DNA of 64,000 bases, taken from NCBI RefSeq assembly GCF_001280205.1, contig NZ_CP012573.1:1550001-1614000 (forward strand), written 5' to 3'. This stretch comes from Clavibacter capsici. Its GTDB lineage: Bacteria; Actinomycetota; Actinomycetes; Actinomycetales; Microbacteriaceae. A program made the position numbers and the translations under genes. The notes below the pieces were generated by a model. It was not told the DNA's origin, searched no databases, and worked only from the letters and a program-made list of their open reading frames with translations. Positions within the stretch are counted from its first letter, which is position 1. Every line of letters begins with the position of its first letter. This document shows, piece by piece, positions 18,430 through 27,499 of the stretch.

Positions 18430-19403
18430 GCGACGCAGCGGGGGAGGCCGGCCGGCGCATCGCGGTCGTCGCGGGCGCGTCCGGCTTCATCGGGCAGGTG
18501 CTCGTGCGCGAGCTCGCCGACGAGGGCTACCGCGTGCTCACGATCGGCCGATCGGGCGCGGACGCGCGCTGGGGCGACGCCGAGGGGATCCGCCGCCTCC
18601 TCGACGGCGCCGAGCTCCTCGTCAACCTGGCGGGCAAGAGCGTGGACTGCCGGTACGGCGTCGCGAACCGCCGGGAGATCCTGCGCTCGCGCACGGAGAC
18701 GACAGCCGAGCTCGGACGCGCGATCCAGGACAGCGCGCGTCCCGTGCCCGTGTGGATCAACGCGTCCACCGCCACCGTCTACCGGCATGCGACCGACCAT
18801 CCGCAGACCGAGTCGACGGGGGAGCTCGGCGACGACTTCTCGCCGTCCGTCGGGCGGGCCTGGGAGCGCGCATTCTTCGCGCCGCACCTGCCGTCCACGC
18901 GGCGCGTGGCGCTGCGGATCGCGATCGTCCTCGGCCGCGACGGCGCGCTGCAGCCGCTCCTCGGCCTCGCGCGCTTCGGGCTCGGCGGCCCGCAGCTCGA
19001 CGGACGCTTCCCGGGACGACCGTCGCGGATCCGCGCGGGCGCGCACCACGTCCACCAGCCGACCCACGGCCGCCAGGTCTTCAGCTGGCTGCACATCGAC
19101 GACCTGGTCGGGATCATCCGCTTCGTGCGCGACACCCCGTCGCTCGAGGGCCCGGTCAACGCGTCGAGCCCCGCGCCCGTCACCAACCGCCGTCTGATGA
19201 AGGTCCTCCGTCGCGCCGTCGGCATGCCGATCGGCCTCGCCGCGAGCCGGTGGATGCTCGAGGTCGGCATGTGGCTGTTCCGCACCGAGCCGGAGCTCGT
19301 CCTCAAGAGCCGCTGGGTCGTCCCGGAGACGCTCGAGCGCGCGGGCTACCGGTTCCGCTGGCCGCACCTCGACGAGGCCGTCGCCGACATCGTGCGTCGC
19401 TGA
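18426..19403 (+). CDS. TIGR01777-type epimerase (NAD-dependent, DUF1731)
   Basis: SDR-like Rossmann protein of the YfcH/TIGR01777 family, with an N-terminal NAD(P)-binding domain. GASGFIG lies near residue 18. The family-typical LVNLAGKSVDCRY, WINASTATVYRH and FSWLHIDDLVGIIRFV segments follow, and a C-terminal DUF1731 region starts near 260. 325 residues, normal length. The substrate is unknown for the family. The ATG at 18426 overlaps the amidohydrolase stop. Confidence 0.88.
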   Translation: MSDAAGEAGRRIAVVAGASGFIGQVLVRELADEGYRVLTIGRSGADARWGDAEGIRRLLDGAELLVNLAGKSVDCRYGVANRREILRSRTETTAELGRAIQDSARPVPVWINASTATVYRHATDHPQTESTGELGDDFSPSVGRAWERAFFAPHLPSTRRVALRIAIVLGRDGALQPLLGLARFGLGGPQLDGRFPGRPSRIRAGAHHVHQPTHGRQVFSWLHIDDLVGIIRFVRDTPSLEGPVNASSPAPVTNRRLMKVLRRAVGMPIGLAASRWMLEVGMWLFRTEPELVLKSRWVVPETLERAGYRFRWPHLDEAVADIVRR

Positions 19404-19458
19404 CGGCTGAACCCGGGCCCCGCGCCCGCGGCGGACCGGCCCGCGCGCCGCGCCATGG

Positions 19459-19464
19459 GATGAT
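19459..19464 (+). promoter_or_regulatory. Probable -10 element of lepA
   Basis: GATGAT, predicting a transcription start near 19471. That is downstream of an in-frame ATG at 19467 and upstream of the GTG at 19503, and so supports the latter as start. Confidence 0.4.
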
Positions 19465-19502
19465 CGATGTTCCCGCCCCACCCGCTCGACCTTGAGGAAC
19501 GC

Positions 19503-21350
<1,848 letters not shown>

Positions 21351-21367
21351 CTCGCCCCCTCACGCGC

Positions 21368-21403
21368 GAAGCGCCCCCTGCCTCTCGAGGCAGGGGGCGC
21401 TTC
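21368..21403. terminator. Terminator between lepA and the secreted-paralogue cluster
   Basis: Perfect 17-bp stem (21368-21384 with 21387-21403). It lies between lepA and the convergent end of the first secreted gene and can act on both strands. Confidence 0.85.
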
Positions 21404-21422
21404 CGCGTGCAGCGACGGAGGA

Positions 21423-22244
21423 TCAGCAGCGCGCGGGAGCCGGCCGACCGGCCGCGACCCACTGGGCGTAGCTCATCTTCACGCCGTCGGGCGCCGCGTA
21501 GCCGCGGTAGGTGATGTCGGAGGATCCGGCGGCCTTGCAGTAGCGGTCACCGGGGAAGGACTTGACGACCTGCGGGGTGGGGAATGCGCGGGCCGCCCAG
21601 TCGTCGTACGACAGCAGGTCGCCGCTGCCGTTCTGCGGGATCTCCCACACGATCGCCGGGCTCCACGCGAGCTTCCGCATGAACATGCCGGAGAACGGGT
21701 AGTTGTCCGCGGCGGCTTCCGCCAGCTCGGGGGAGCCGAGGTGGACGTACTCGGCGTAGGTCAGCTTGTGGGTGGGTGCGGTCACGGGGCCGCCGTCGCG
21801 CAGGAGCAGGGACGTGTCCACGAACACCTCCGAGGAGGAGCCGTAGCTGAACGCGTAGCCGGACTCCGGCAGGGACGTGGTGACGGGTCGCGGGGATCCG
21901 ACCCGCTGCCATTCGGCGAAGGAGAGCTGCGTCGCCTCGGTACGGTCGTCGTCCCCGAAGTGGAGGTCCGCCAGCACATCAGGGGACCAGGTATACGCGT
22001 GGTATGTGACGCCTGCGGCACGCGGAGACGGGAACCCGTCCTCCTGCCACTCGACGTACGTGGCTGTCGTGATGAAGGTCTGGTTCTGGTCGGTGAGCGC
22101 CTCGACGCGCACGAGGTCGCTGCGGAAGGGCAGCGAGTAGTAGGTGATCGTGCTGGCGTCTGCGGCGCTGGCCGGGGCGGCCGTGACGGCGCCTCCGACG
22201 AGCAGGGCGCCGACTACGGCGATGGAGGTGAGCGTGCGATGCAT
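21423..22244 (-). CDS. Secreted repeat protein, paralogue 1 of 3
   Basis: Unrecognised exported protein of 273 residues. A Sec signal peptide covers about residues 1-27 (ends APASA). The mature part consists of about five degenerate repeats of roughly 40-50 residues. Each has paired aromatic-rich strands followed by an aromatic motif of the form [S/T]-Y/F-x-x-W/Y-x(4,5)-P-x-P, seen here as YVEWQEDGFPSP, SFAEWQRVGSPRP, TYAEYVHLGSP, SYDDWAARAFPTP and SYAQWVAAGRPAP. One Cys lies in GDRYCKAAGS and the last residue is Cys, so a single disulfide is likely. It is about half-conserved with its two upstream neighbours. ATG at 22244 with GAGAGG before it. Role unknown; an envelope or extracellular binding protein is a guess from the export signal. 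Confidence 0.85.
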   Translation of the reverse strand: MHRTLTSIAVVGALLVGGAVTAAPASAADASTITYYSLPFRSDLVRVEALTDQNQTFITTATYVEWQEDGFPSPRAAGVTYHAYTWSPDVLADLHFGDDDRTEATQLSFAEWQRVGSPRPVTTSLPESGYAFSYGSSSEVFVDTSLLLRDGGPVTAPTHKLTYAEYVHLGSPELAEAAADNYPFSGMFMRKLAWSPAIVWEIPQNGSGDLLSYDDWAARAFPTPQVVKSFPGDRYCKAAGSSDITYRGYAAPDGVKMSYAQWVAAGRPAPARC

Positions 22245-22280
22245 GGTGGCCTCTCAGGAGTTGGTGCGGTGCAGGGGGAC

Positions 22281-22327
22281 CGCGAGGCGGTCGGACCCGA
22301 GCATGACCCGGATCCCACCGCCTCGCG
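22281..22327. terminator. Inverted repeat between paralogues 1 and 2
   Basis: CGCGAGGCGGT (22281-22291) and its exact complement at 22317-22327 enclose 25 bases. The structure lies just downstream of paralogue 2 on the minus strand and upstream of paralogue 1. It may terminate or attenuate read-through. Confidence 0.5.
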
Positions 22328-22339
22328 CGATCTGTTCGA

Positions 22340-23119
22340 TCAGCAGCGCGTCGGCGCCGGCTTCCCGGCCGTGACCCACTGCGCGTAGCTCATCTTGAGG
22401 CCCTGCGGTGCGGCGTCGCCGCGATAGACGATGTCGGCGGATCCGGCTGCCTGGCAGTAGCGGTCGCCGCGGAAGGACGCGACGACGCGCGGGGTCGGGC
22501 GGTCGAGGTAGACCCACTCGTCGTAGTCGACGAAGCCGCGCTCACCGGTCTGGTAGTCCGGCCCGATGATCGTCGAGAGCCACGAGAGCTTCTCGTAGGA
22601 GACGTCGGGCTCGAGGTCGGCCGCGGGGGAGCCGAGGCGAGTCCATTCGCCGTAGGTCAGCTTGTGGATCGCGGCGGTGTCCGTCTGCCAGCGGACGGTG
22701 GACGCGAACAGCTCGTCCGAGCTGGCGTACTTGAAGATGAAGGTGCCCGACGCGAGCACGTCCGTGCGCGGCGACGGGAAGCCCGCTGCTCGCCATCCGG
22801 CGTAGTCGAGCTCGAGGGTGATGGTCTGGCCGGGGAGCGCGACGTCCGCGAAGATCGTCGGCGCCCACGTGTACTTGAGCGTCGTGAACGGCGCGCGGAC
22901 GGGGGACGGGAAGCCGTCGGCCTGCCACTCCGCGTAGGACGCGGTCATCGGCTCCGCGTCGCCGGCGACGCGGTACAGGTCGTCCGTGAAGGGCAGGGAG
23001 TAGTAGGTCGCGCCCGAGGGCGCGGCAGCTGCGGTCGCCGCGAGGGCGGGTGCTGCGGTGAGTGTCGTCCCGAGCGCGAGCGCTCCGGCGACGATGACGG
23101 CGGCGAATGATCTGTTCAT
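22340..23119 (-). CDS. Secreted repeat protein, paralogue 2 of 3
   Basis: Exported protein of 259 residues, unrecognised. The signal peptide is about 1-27 (MNRSFAAVIVAGALALG, ends APALA). Five repeats each end in an aromatic/Pro motif: SYAEWQADGFPSP, DYAGWRAAGFPSP, TYGEWTRLGSPA, DYDEWVYLDRPTP and SYAQWVTAGKPAP. Between them are strands such as LKYTWAPTIFADV, FKYASSDELFAS and KLSWLSTIIGP. GDRYCQAAGSADIVYRG and the C-terminal PAPTRC contain the only cysteines. It is closest to paralogue 3 (shared MNRS start, SSDELF/GSDELF and CQAAGSADI). ATG at 23119 with AGAGGA upstream; the frame extending further 5' is not coding-like. Role unknown. Confidence 0.85.
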   Translation of the reverse strand: MNRSFAAVIVAGALALGTTLTAAPALAATAAAAPSGATYYSLPFTDDLYRVAGDAEPMTASYAEWQADGFPSPVRAPFTTLKYTWAPTIFADVALPGQTITLELDYAGWRAAGFPSPRTDVLASGTFIFKYASSDELFASTVRWQTDTAAIHKLTYGEWTRLGSPAADLEPDVSYEKLSWLSTIIGPDYQTGERGFVDYDEWVYLDRPTPRVVASFRGDRYCQAAGSADIVYRGDAAPQGLKMSYAQWVTAGKPAPTRC

Positions 23120-23157
23120 GGTGCGGGTTCCTCTTGTGCCTCCAGGTGGAGCGGTGA

Positions 23158-23179
23158 TGGGCAGCCGGTCGGCTGCCCA
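23158..23179. terminator. Hairpin between paralogues 2 and 3
   Basis: TGGGCAGCC (23158-23166) and its complement at 23171-23179 form a perfect 9-bp stem with a four-base loop, immediately after the stop of paralogue 3 on the minus strand. Confidence 0.55.
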
Positions 23180-23187
23180 CCGGGTGA

Positions 23188-23961
23188 TCAGCAGCGTGCG
23201 GGAGCGGGGAAGCCGGCCTCGCGCCACTGGGCGTAGGTGAGCTTCACGCCCTTCGGCGCGGCGATCCCGATGTAGCGGATGTCCGCCGAGCCCGCGGCCT
23301 GGCAGAACCTGTCGCCGTCGAACGACTTCACGATCTGCGGCGTGGGGCGGCCGAAGAAGTCCCACGTCTCGAAGTCCACGACGCCGATGCGTCCGGTCTG
23401 GTCGACCGGCCCGACGATGTTGGGGTTCCACGAGAGCTTGCGGAAGGCGGGCTCCGACTCGTCGTCGACGGCGGGGTAGCCGAGGTGGGCGTACTCGGCG
23501 AACGTGAGCTTGTGGACGATGAAGCTGTCGCCCAGGCCCAAGCCCTCCCACACGAAGAGCTCGTCGGAGCCCGTGTACGCGCGGACCGTGGAGTCCGCGG
23601 CGAGCTGGTCCGTCCGGGGCGTGGGGAAGCCCAGGGAGCGCCAGGTCGGGTAGTCGATCAGGGTCGTGAACGTGATGTCGTCGACGGTGACGTCCTCGTA
23701 GATGGTGTCGCCCCACGTGTACTTGATGTACTCGGTGGCGGCCGGGCGGGGCGTCGGGAAGCCATCCGCCTTCCACTCGTCGTAGGTGGCCAGGTTCAGG
23801 CGTGACTGCCCATCGGCGACGTCGACCGTGAAGAGGTCGGACGAGGCGGGGATCGAGTAGTAGGTGCCGTCGCCGGGTGCGGCGTGGGCCGGCGTAGCGA
23901 CGAGGGCGCTGCCGAGCACGAGGGCTCCGGCGATGGCGAGGGCGGGGATCGAGCGGTTCAC
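23188..23961 (-). CDS. Secreted repeat protein, paralogue 3 of 3
   Basis: Exported protein of 257 residues, unrecognised. GTG at 23961, preceded by GGAAGG, begins a clean signal peptide (about 1-27, ends TPAHA); a longer frame to 24147 adds a basic, non-coding-like stretch before it and is rejected. The five repeats end in TYDEWKADGFPTP, DYPTWRSLGFPTP, TFAEYAHLGYP, DFETWDFFGRPTP and TYAQWREAGFPAP. Two Cys: one in GDRFCQAAGSADIRY and one as the last residue. This is the promoter-proximal gene of the three if they are co-transcribed. The GFPTP motifs recall actinobacterial LGFP repeats, but the unit is shorter and otherwise differs. Confidence 0.85.
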   Translation of the reverse strand: MNRSIPALAIAGALVLGSALVATPAHAAPGDGTYYSIPASSDLFTVDVADGQSRLNLATYDEWKADGFPTPRPAATEYIKYTWGDTIYEDVTVDDITFTTLIDYPTWRSLGFPTPRTDQLAADSTVRAYTGSDELFVWEGLGLGDSFIVHKLTFAEYAHLGYPAVDDESEPAFRKLSWNPNIVGPVDQTGRIGVVDFETWDFFGRPTPQIVKSFDGDRFCQAAGSADIRYIGIAAPKGVKLTYAQWREAGFPAPARC

Positions 23962-24220
23962 GATGGCCTTCCGATGGTCGACGCGGTGGTCGGGGGGTGG
24001 TGGGAGTGGATGCGGAGGTGCGACGCAGTGGAGCGTCGGCGACCTCCGGGCCACGAGCGGACCGGGTCTACGACAGCTGAATTGACGATCTCCTGAGCCG
24101 GTCGGACCGGCCTTGGCTGAAACGTATCGGCCCGGGGGAGCCCGCAAGAGAACACCGGGTCACGGACGGATAACGCTTCTGACCGGGACTACAGCGTGCG
24201 GATGAGGGACCTGGGACGGG

Positions 24221-24240
24221 CGTCATCCGGATGGATGACG
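24221..24240. repeat. Inverted repeat, candidate operator
   Basis: CGTCATCC (24221-24228), four bases, GGATGACG (24233-24240). It lies 260 bases upstream of paralogue 3 and 136 bases upstream of the DUF1990 gene. Confidence 0.4.
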
Positions 24241-24362
24241 GGGGCCTCCGCGTCACCCCAGACCGGGGGTGCACGGCCTCCCGGGACGCACGGACCGGGC
24301 GACGCCGTCACGTCGGCACGAGGGGCGAGATCAGCAGCCGGGGACCGCGCAGCCCCGCGCCG

Positions 24363-24368
24363 TAGTCT
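24363..24368 (+). promoter_or_regulatory. -10 element of the DUF1990 gene, leaderless type
   Basis: TAGTCT, seven bases before the ATG at 24376. Confidence 0.5.
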
Positions 24369-24375
24369 TGACGTC

Positions 24376-25029
24376 ATGCGCCGCAGCACCTACACCGCGA
24401 CCGCCGTCACGTACGGCTCCATCGGCGGCACCCAGGCCGTCGACCTCATGACCTACCCGCCCGAGGGCTACCGTCCGGCCGAGGCGAGCGCCCGGCTCGG
24501 CAGCGGCGACGAGCGCTTCGAGCAGGCCGTGGCCCTGCTCATGACCTGGGGCGTCCAGCGCGGCAGCGGCATCGAGGTCACGCGCATCGAGCAGGAGGTC
24601 CCGGACGAGCCCGGCTACCAGGGGCTCGAGTTCGACGAGGACGGCGTGCCGCAGGTGCCCGTCGCGCGTCCCCGCGAGGCGCTGTACGGCGACGACGGCA
24701 CGGCGTGGATCACGTCGGGCACCTCCGCCGTCCTCCGCATGCCCTTCGGCCCGTTCCATCCCGAGGCTCCCGTGCGCGTCGTCTACACGATCGACGAGGC
24801 CGACCGCGTCGGGTTCGCCTACGGCACCGTGCACGGCCACCCGCTGAGCGGCGAGGAGGCGTTCCTCGTCTCCCGCGAGCCCGACGGCAGCGTGTGGCTC
24901 ACCCTCCGCGTCTTCTCCCGCCCGGCCTCGTGGCCGCTGCGGCTCGCGAGCCCCGTGCTGCGGATCGTGCAGGGCGTGTTCATGCGCCGGTACCTCAAGT
25001 CCCTGCACCCGGCGGTCGCGTCCGCCTGA
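24376..25029 (+). CDS. DUF1990 family protein
   Basis: Cytoplasmic protein of 217 residues. The N-terminal VTYGSIGGTQ, the central TWGVQRGSGIEV and the C-terminal YGTVHGHPLSGEEAFLV segments match the DUF1990 family of actinobacterial and plant proteins of unknown function. A hydrophobic/basic C-terminal helix (RLASPVLRIVQGVFMRRYLK) is typical. The ATG is placed by the TAGTCT hexamer; longer upstream frames lack coding bias. Convergent with the HAD hydrolase gene 16 bases away. Confidence 0.85.
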   Translation: MRRSTYTATAVTYGSIGGTQAVDLMTYPPEGYRPAEASARLGSGDERFEQAVALLMTWGVQRGSGIEVTRIEQEVPDEPGYQGLEFDEDGVPQVPVARPREALYGDDGTAWITSGTSAVLRMPFGPFHPEAPVRVVYTIDEADRVGFAYGTVHGHPLSGEEAFLVSREPDGSVWLTLRVFSRPASWPLRLASPVLRIVQGVFMRRYLKSLHPAVASA

Positions 25030-25045
25030 TCCCGGCGCGCGGACC

Positions 25046-25747
25046 TCAGCGCCCGGCGAGGCCGTCCAGGTAGGCCATGACCTCGTCGTGCCCGGAGGCC
25101 AGGTCCGGCACGACGACCGCGGCGTGCGCGTCCGGCGCCTGGAGCTGCGCGACGTCGTAGGCGCCCGTGGCGACCGCGACGAACGGGAAGCCGGCCGCCT
25201 CGGCCGCGACGCCGTCCGCGGGGGTGTCGCCGATGATCACGACGGGCGCGCCCGCGAGCGCGTCCGCGGCTCGACGCGTGAGGTCGCTCCGGATCCGCGC
25301 CTCGTGCCCGAAGAACGACGCCTCCCAGTCGAACAGGTCGACGTCGAGGCCCGCCCCGTCGAGCTTGTACCGGGCGCGCAGCGGCGAGTTGCCGGTGAGG
25401 AGCGCGTTCACCCAGCCGCGACCGGCCACGTCGGCGACGAGCCGCGGGACGCCCACCGGCACCTCGCGCCGCCCGGCGCCGTAGTGCTCGACGCGCGACA
25501 TGCCCTCGAGCTGCTCGCGCACCGCGGCGTGCAGCGACTCCGGCAGCCCGTACAGGTGGAGCGTCTCCCAGATGATCTGGCCGTCCGTCTTCCCGTGGGC
25601 GTGCACCGTGCGGTCCTCGAGCGACTCGCCCGCCGCGAGCTCGATCGCCCGGTGGTACATGCTGCCGGCGCGCGGGCCGTTGAGCAGGAGCGTTCCGTCG
25701 ACGTCCCAGAGGACGTGGAGGGGCGGGGGCGATGCGGCGTCGGTCAT
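25046..25747 (-). CDS. HAD-superfamily hydrolase (phosphoglycolate-phosphatase-like)
   Basis: Predicted small-molecule phosphatase of the HAD superfamily, 233 residues. The motif I nucleophile is in LWDVDGTLLLNG near residue 13. An alpha-helical cap follows. Motif II is in NALLTGNSP, the motif III lysine/arginine is near 130-150 and motif IV is in VVIIGDTPADG near 170. The substrate is unknown. ATG at 25747 with a CAGGAT hexamer six bases before it, a weaker version of the leaderless promoter. It diverges from hemW by 89 bases. Confidence 0.87.
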   Translation of the reverse strand: MTDAASPPPLHVLWDVDGTLLLNGPRAGSMYHRAIELAAGESLEDRTVHAHGKTDGQIIWETLHLYGLPESLHAAVREQLEGMSRVEHYGAGRREVPVGVPRLVADVAGRGWVNALLTGNSPLRARYKLDGAGLDVDLFDWEASFFGHEARIRSDLTRRAADALAGAPVVIIGDTPADGVAAEAAGFPFVAVATGAYDVAQLQAPDAHAAVVVPDLASGHDEVMAYLDGLAGR

Positions 25748-25753
25748 GGTCCC

Positions 25754-25759
25754 ATCCTG
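25754..25759 (-). promoter_or_regulatory. Possible -10 element of the HAD gene
   Basis: CAGGAT on the minus strand, six bases before the ATG. It differs from TANNNT at the first position, so support is weaker. Confidence 0.35.
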
Positions 25760-25824
25760 CCGGAGGCCCGGCGCCCGGACGGCGGGGAGCGGCGGCGGCG
25801 CACGGGAGCGCCTCCCGGCCGGGG

Positions 25825-25830
25825 GATGAT
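25825..25830 (+). promoter_or_regulatory. Possible -10 element of hemW, leaderless type
   Basis: GATGAT, six bases before the ATG at 25837. Confidence 0.4.
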
Positions 25831-25836
25831 GGACGG

Positions 25837-27060
25837 ATGCCGTCCGCCCTGCCCCTCGCCGATCCCGCCCCCGCCGACGGGCTGCTGCCGGCCTCCGCGG
25901 CCGACGGCGCGGACGCGCGCGCCTTCGGCGTGTACCTGCACGTCCCGTTCTGCCGCGTGCGCTGCGGGTACTGCGACTTCAACACCTACACGGCGCCCGA
26001 GCTCCGCGGGGTGAGGCAGTCGGACTACGCGTCGCAGGCCGTGCAGGAGGTGCGCTTCGCGGGATCCGCGCTCCGGGCCTCCGGCGTCCCCGTCCGTCCC
26101 GCCTCCACCGTCTTCCTCGGCGGCGGCACGCCCACGCTCCTCCCGGTCGAGGACCTGGTGCGGATGCTCGACGCCGTGCGCGCGACGTGGGGCCTCGCCG
26201 ACGGCGCCGAGGTCACGACCGAGGCGAACCCCGACAGCGTCGACGAGGCCTACCTCGCGGCGCTCGCCGCGGGCGGCTTCACGCGCGTGTCCTTCGGGAT
26301 GCAGTCGGCCGTGCCGCGCGTGCTCGCCACGCTCGAGCGCACCCACGATCCCGCGCGCATCGCGCCCGTCGTCCGCGGCGCCCGGGCCGCGGGCCTCGAG
26401 GTGAGCCTGGACCTGATCTACGGCACGCCGGGGGAGACCATCGACGACTGGCGCGCCTCGCTCGAGCAGGCGATCGCCCAGGAGCCCGACCACCTGTCCG
26501 CGTACGCGCTCATCGTCGAGCCGGGCACGAAGCTCGCGCGGCAGATCCGCCGCGGGGACGTGCCGGAGCCCGACGAGGACCTCCAGGCCGACATGTACGA
26601 GCTGGCCGACCGCATGCTCGGCGAGGCGGGCTACGAGTGGTACGAGGTGAGCAACTGGGCGCGCGGAGGACGCCGCAGCCGGCACAACCTCGCGTACTGG
26701 CAGGGCCACGACTGGTGGGGCGTCGGCCCCGGTGCGCACAGCCACGTCGGCGGCGTCCGCTGGTGGAACGTCAAGCACCCGGCCGCCTACGCCGACCGCG
26801 TGCTCGCCGGCGCGTCGCCCGGAGCGGGTCGCGAGACGCTCGACGACGCCACCCGCGAGGTGGAGCGCGTGCTCCTCGGCGCGCGCATCCGCGACGGCCT
26901 GGCCATCGCCACCCTCACCGCGGAGGGGCGTCGCCAGGTGGCGGGGCTCATCGCGGACGGCCTGGTGGATCCGCGGGCTGCCCTCGCCGGCACGCTCGTG
27001 CTCACGCTGCAGGGGCGCCTGCTGGCCGACGCCGTCGTGCGCCGGCTGCTGGAGGACTAG
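25837..27060 (+). CDS. hemW: Radical SAM heme chaperone HemW (coproporphyrinogen III oxidase-like)
   Basis: Radical S-adenosylmethionine protein that binds heme and delivers it to membrane enzymes. Formerly annotated as oxygen-independent coproporphyrinogen oxidase. 407 residues from ATG 25837. The 4Fe-4S ligands are Cys39-x3-Cys43-x2-Cys46 in VPFCRVRCGYCDF. HemN proper has an extra Cys at this motif (CxxxCxxCxC); here Phe follows, as in HemW. The FLGGGTPTLL SAM-binding segment is near 90 and a C-terminal HemN_C domain is present. Upstream of hrcA as in many Gram-positive bacteria, though two minus-strand genes intervene. Heme delivery to CydAB is conceivable but not shown. Confidence 0.92.
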   Translation: MPSALPLADPAPADGLLPASAADGADARAFGVYLHVPFCRVRCGYCDFNTYTAPELRGVRQSDYASQAVQEVRFAGSALRASGVPVRPASTVFLGGGTPTLLPVEDLVRMLDAVRATWGLADGAEVTTEANPDSVDEAYLAALAAGGFTRVSFGMQSAVPRVLATLERTHDPARIAPVVRGARAAGLEVSLDLIYGTPGETIDDWRASLEQAIAQEPDHLSAYALIVEPGTKLARQIRRGDVPEPDEDLQADMYELADRMLGEAGYEWYEVSNWARGGRRSRHNLAYWQGHDWWGVGPGAHSHVGGVRWWNVKHPAAYADRVLAGASPGAGRETLDDATREVERVLLGARIRDGLAIATLTAEGRRQVAGLIADGLVDPRAALAGTLVLTLQGRLLADAVVRRLLED

Positions 27061-27075
27061 GGCCCCGGCGGATCG

Positions 27076-27489
27076 TCAGAGGACGACGGCGCCCACCTCG
27101 TCGCCGGCCTCGCGCTCGGCGTCGCTGCGCTCCACGCAGAACTCGTTGCCCTCGGGATCCGCGAGGACGACCCAGCCGCTGCCGTCCGCGTTCCTCCGGT
27201 CGGCCACGAGCGCGGCGCCGATGCCGCGGACGCGCTCGACCTCCTCGTCGCGCGTCCGGTCGTCAGGCGCGAGGTCGAGGTGGACCCGGTTCTTGCCGGC
27301 CTTCGGCGTGTCCGCCCGCTGCAGGATGATGCCGAGCCCGGAGACGGGGTCGCCGAGCCACGCGGCGTCGTCGCCGGGGCGGTTCGGCTCGTCGGGATCC
27401 TCCTCGAAGCCCGTCACGCCCGCCCAGAAGAGGGAGAGCGCGTACGGGTCGAGGCAGTCGATCGCGACGTGCCGGATCCGGGCGCTCAT
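27076..27489 (-). CDS. VOC (glyoxalase/bleomycin-resistance) family protein
   Basis: Small metal-binding fold protein of 137 residues with two beta-alpha-beta-beta-beta modules: IRHVAIDCLDPYALSLFWAGV at the start and the WVVLADPEGNEFCVE segment near 108-122. The latter carries the usual metal-ligand Glu. The substrate is unknown; such proteins range from dioxygenases to antibiotic-binding proteins. Start ATG at 27489, ten bases after the end of the DUF4870 gene, probably the same transcript. Confidence 0.85.
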   Translation of the reverse strand: MSARIRHVAIDCLDPYALSLFWAGVTGFEEDPDEPNRPGDDAAWLGDPVSGLGIILQRADTPKAGKNRVHLDLAPDDRTRDEEVERVRGIGAALVADRRNADGSGWVVLADPEGNEFCVERSDAEREAGDEVGAVVL

Positions 27490-27499
27490 CGGATGCCGC

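Larger units (their letters stand above)
23962..24375. other. Divergent intergenic region beside the secreted cluster
   Basis: 414 bases without a gene, locally less G+C-rich than its surroundings around 24070-24190, which fits a promoter region for paralogue 3. A perfect 8-bp inverted repeat, CGTCATCC-N4-GGATGACG at 24221-24240, may be an operator. A -10 for the DUF1990 gene lies at 24363. No transposon ends or tRNA are seen. Confidence 0.5.

Noticed and set aside
19467-19502. Upstream ATG start for lepA
   Set aside because: It lies two bases after the probable -10 hexamer and lacks a ribosome-binding site; GTG 19503 has GAGGAA at good distance.
21423-23961. Assignment of the secreted paralogues to the LGFP-repeat family
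   Set aside because: Only the GFP-P fragment is shared; period, Gly spacing and the SDE-type ending of LGFP repeats are missing.
23188-24147. Longer version of secreted paralogue 3 starting at 24147
   Set aside because: The extra 62 residues are not coding-like and would place a clean signal peptide internally; GTG 23961 with GGAAGG is better.
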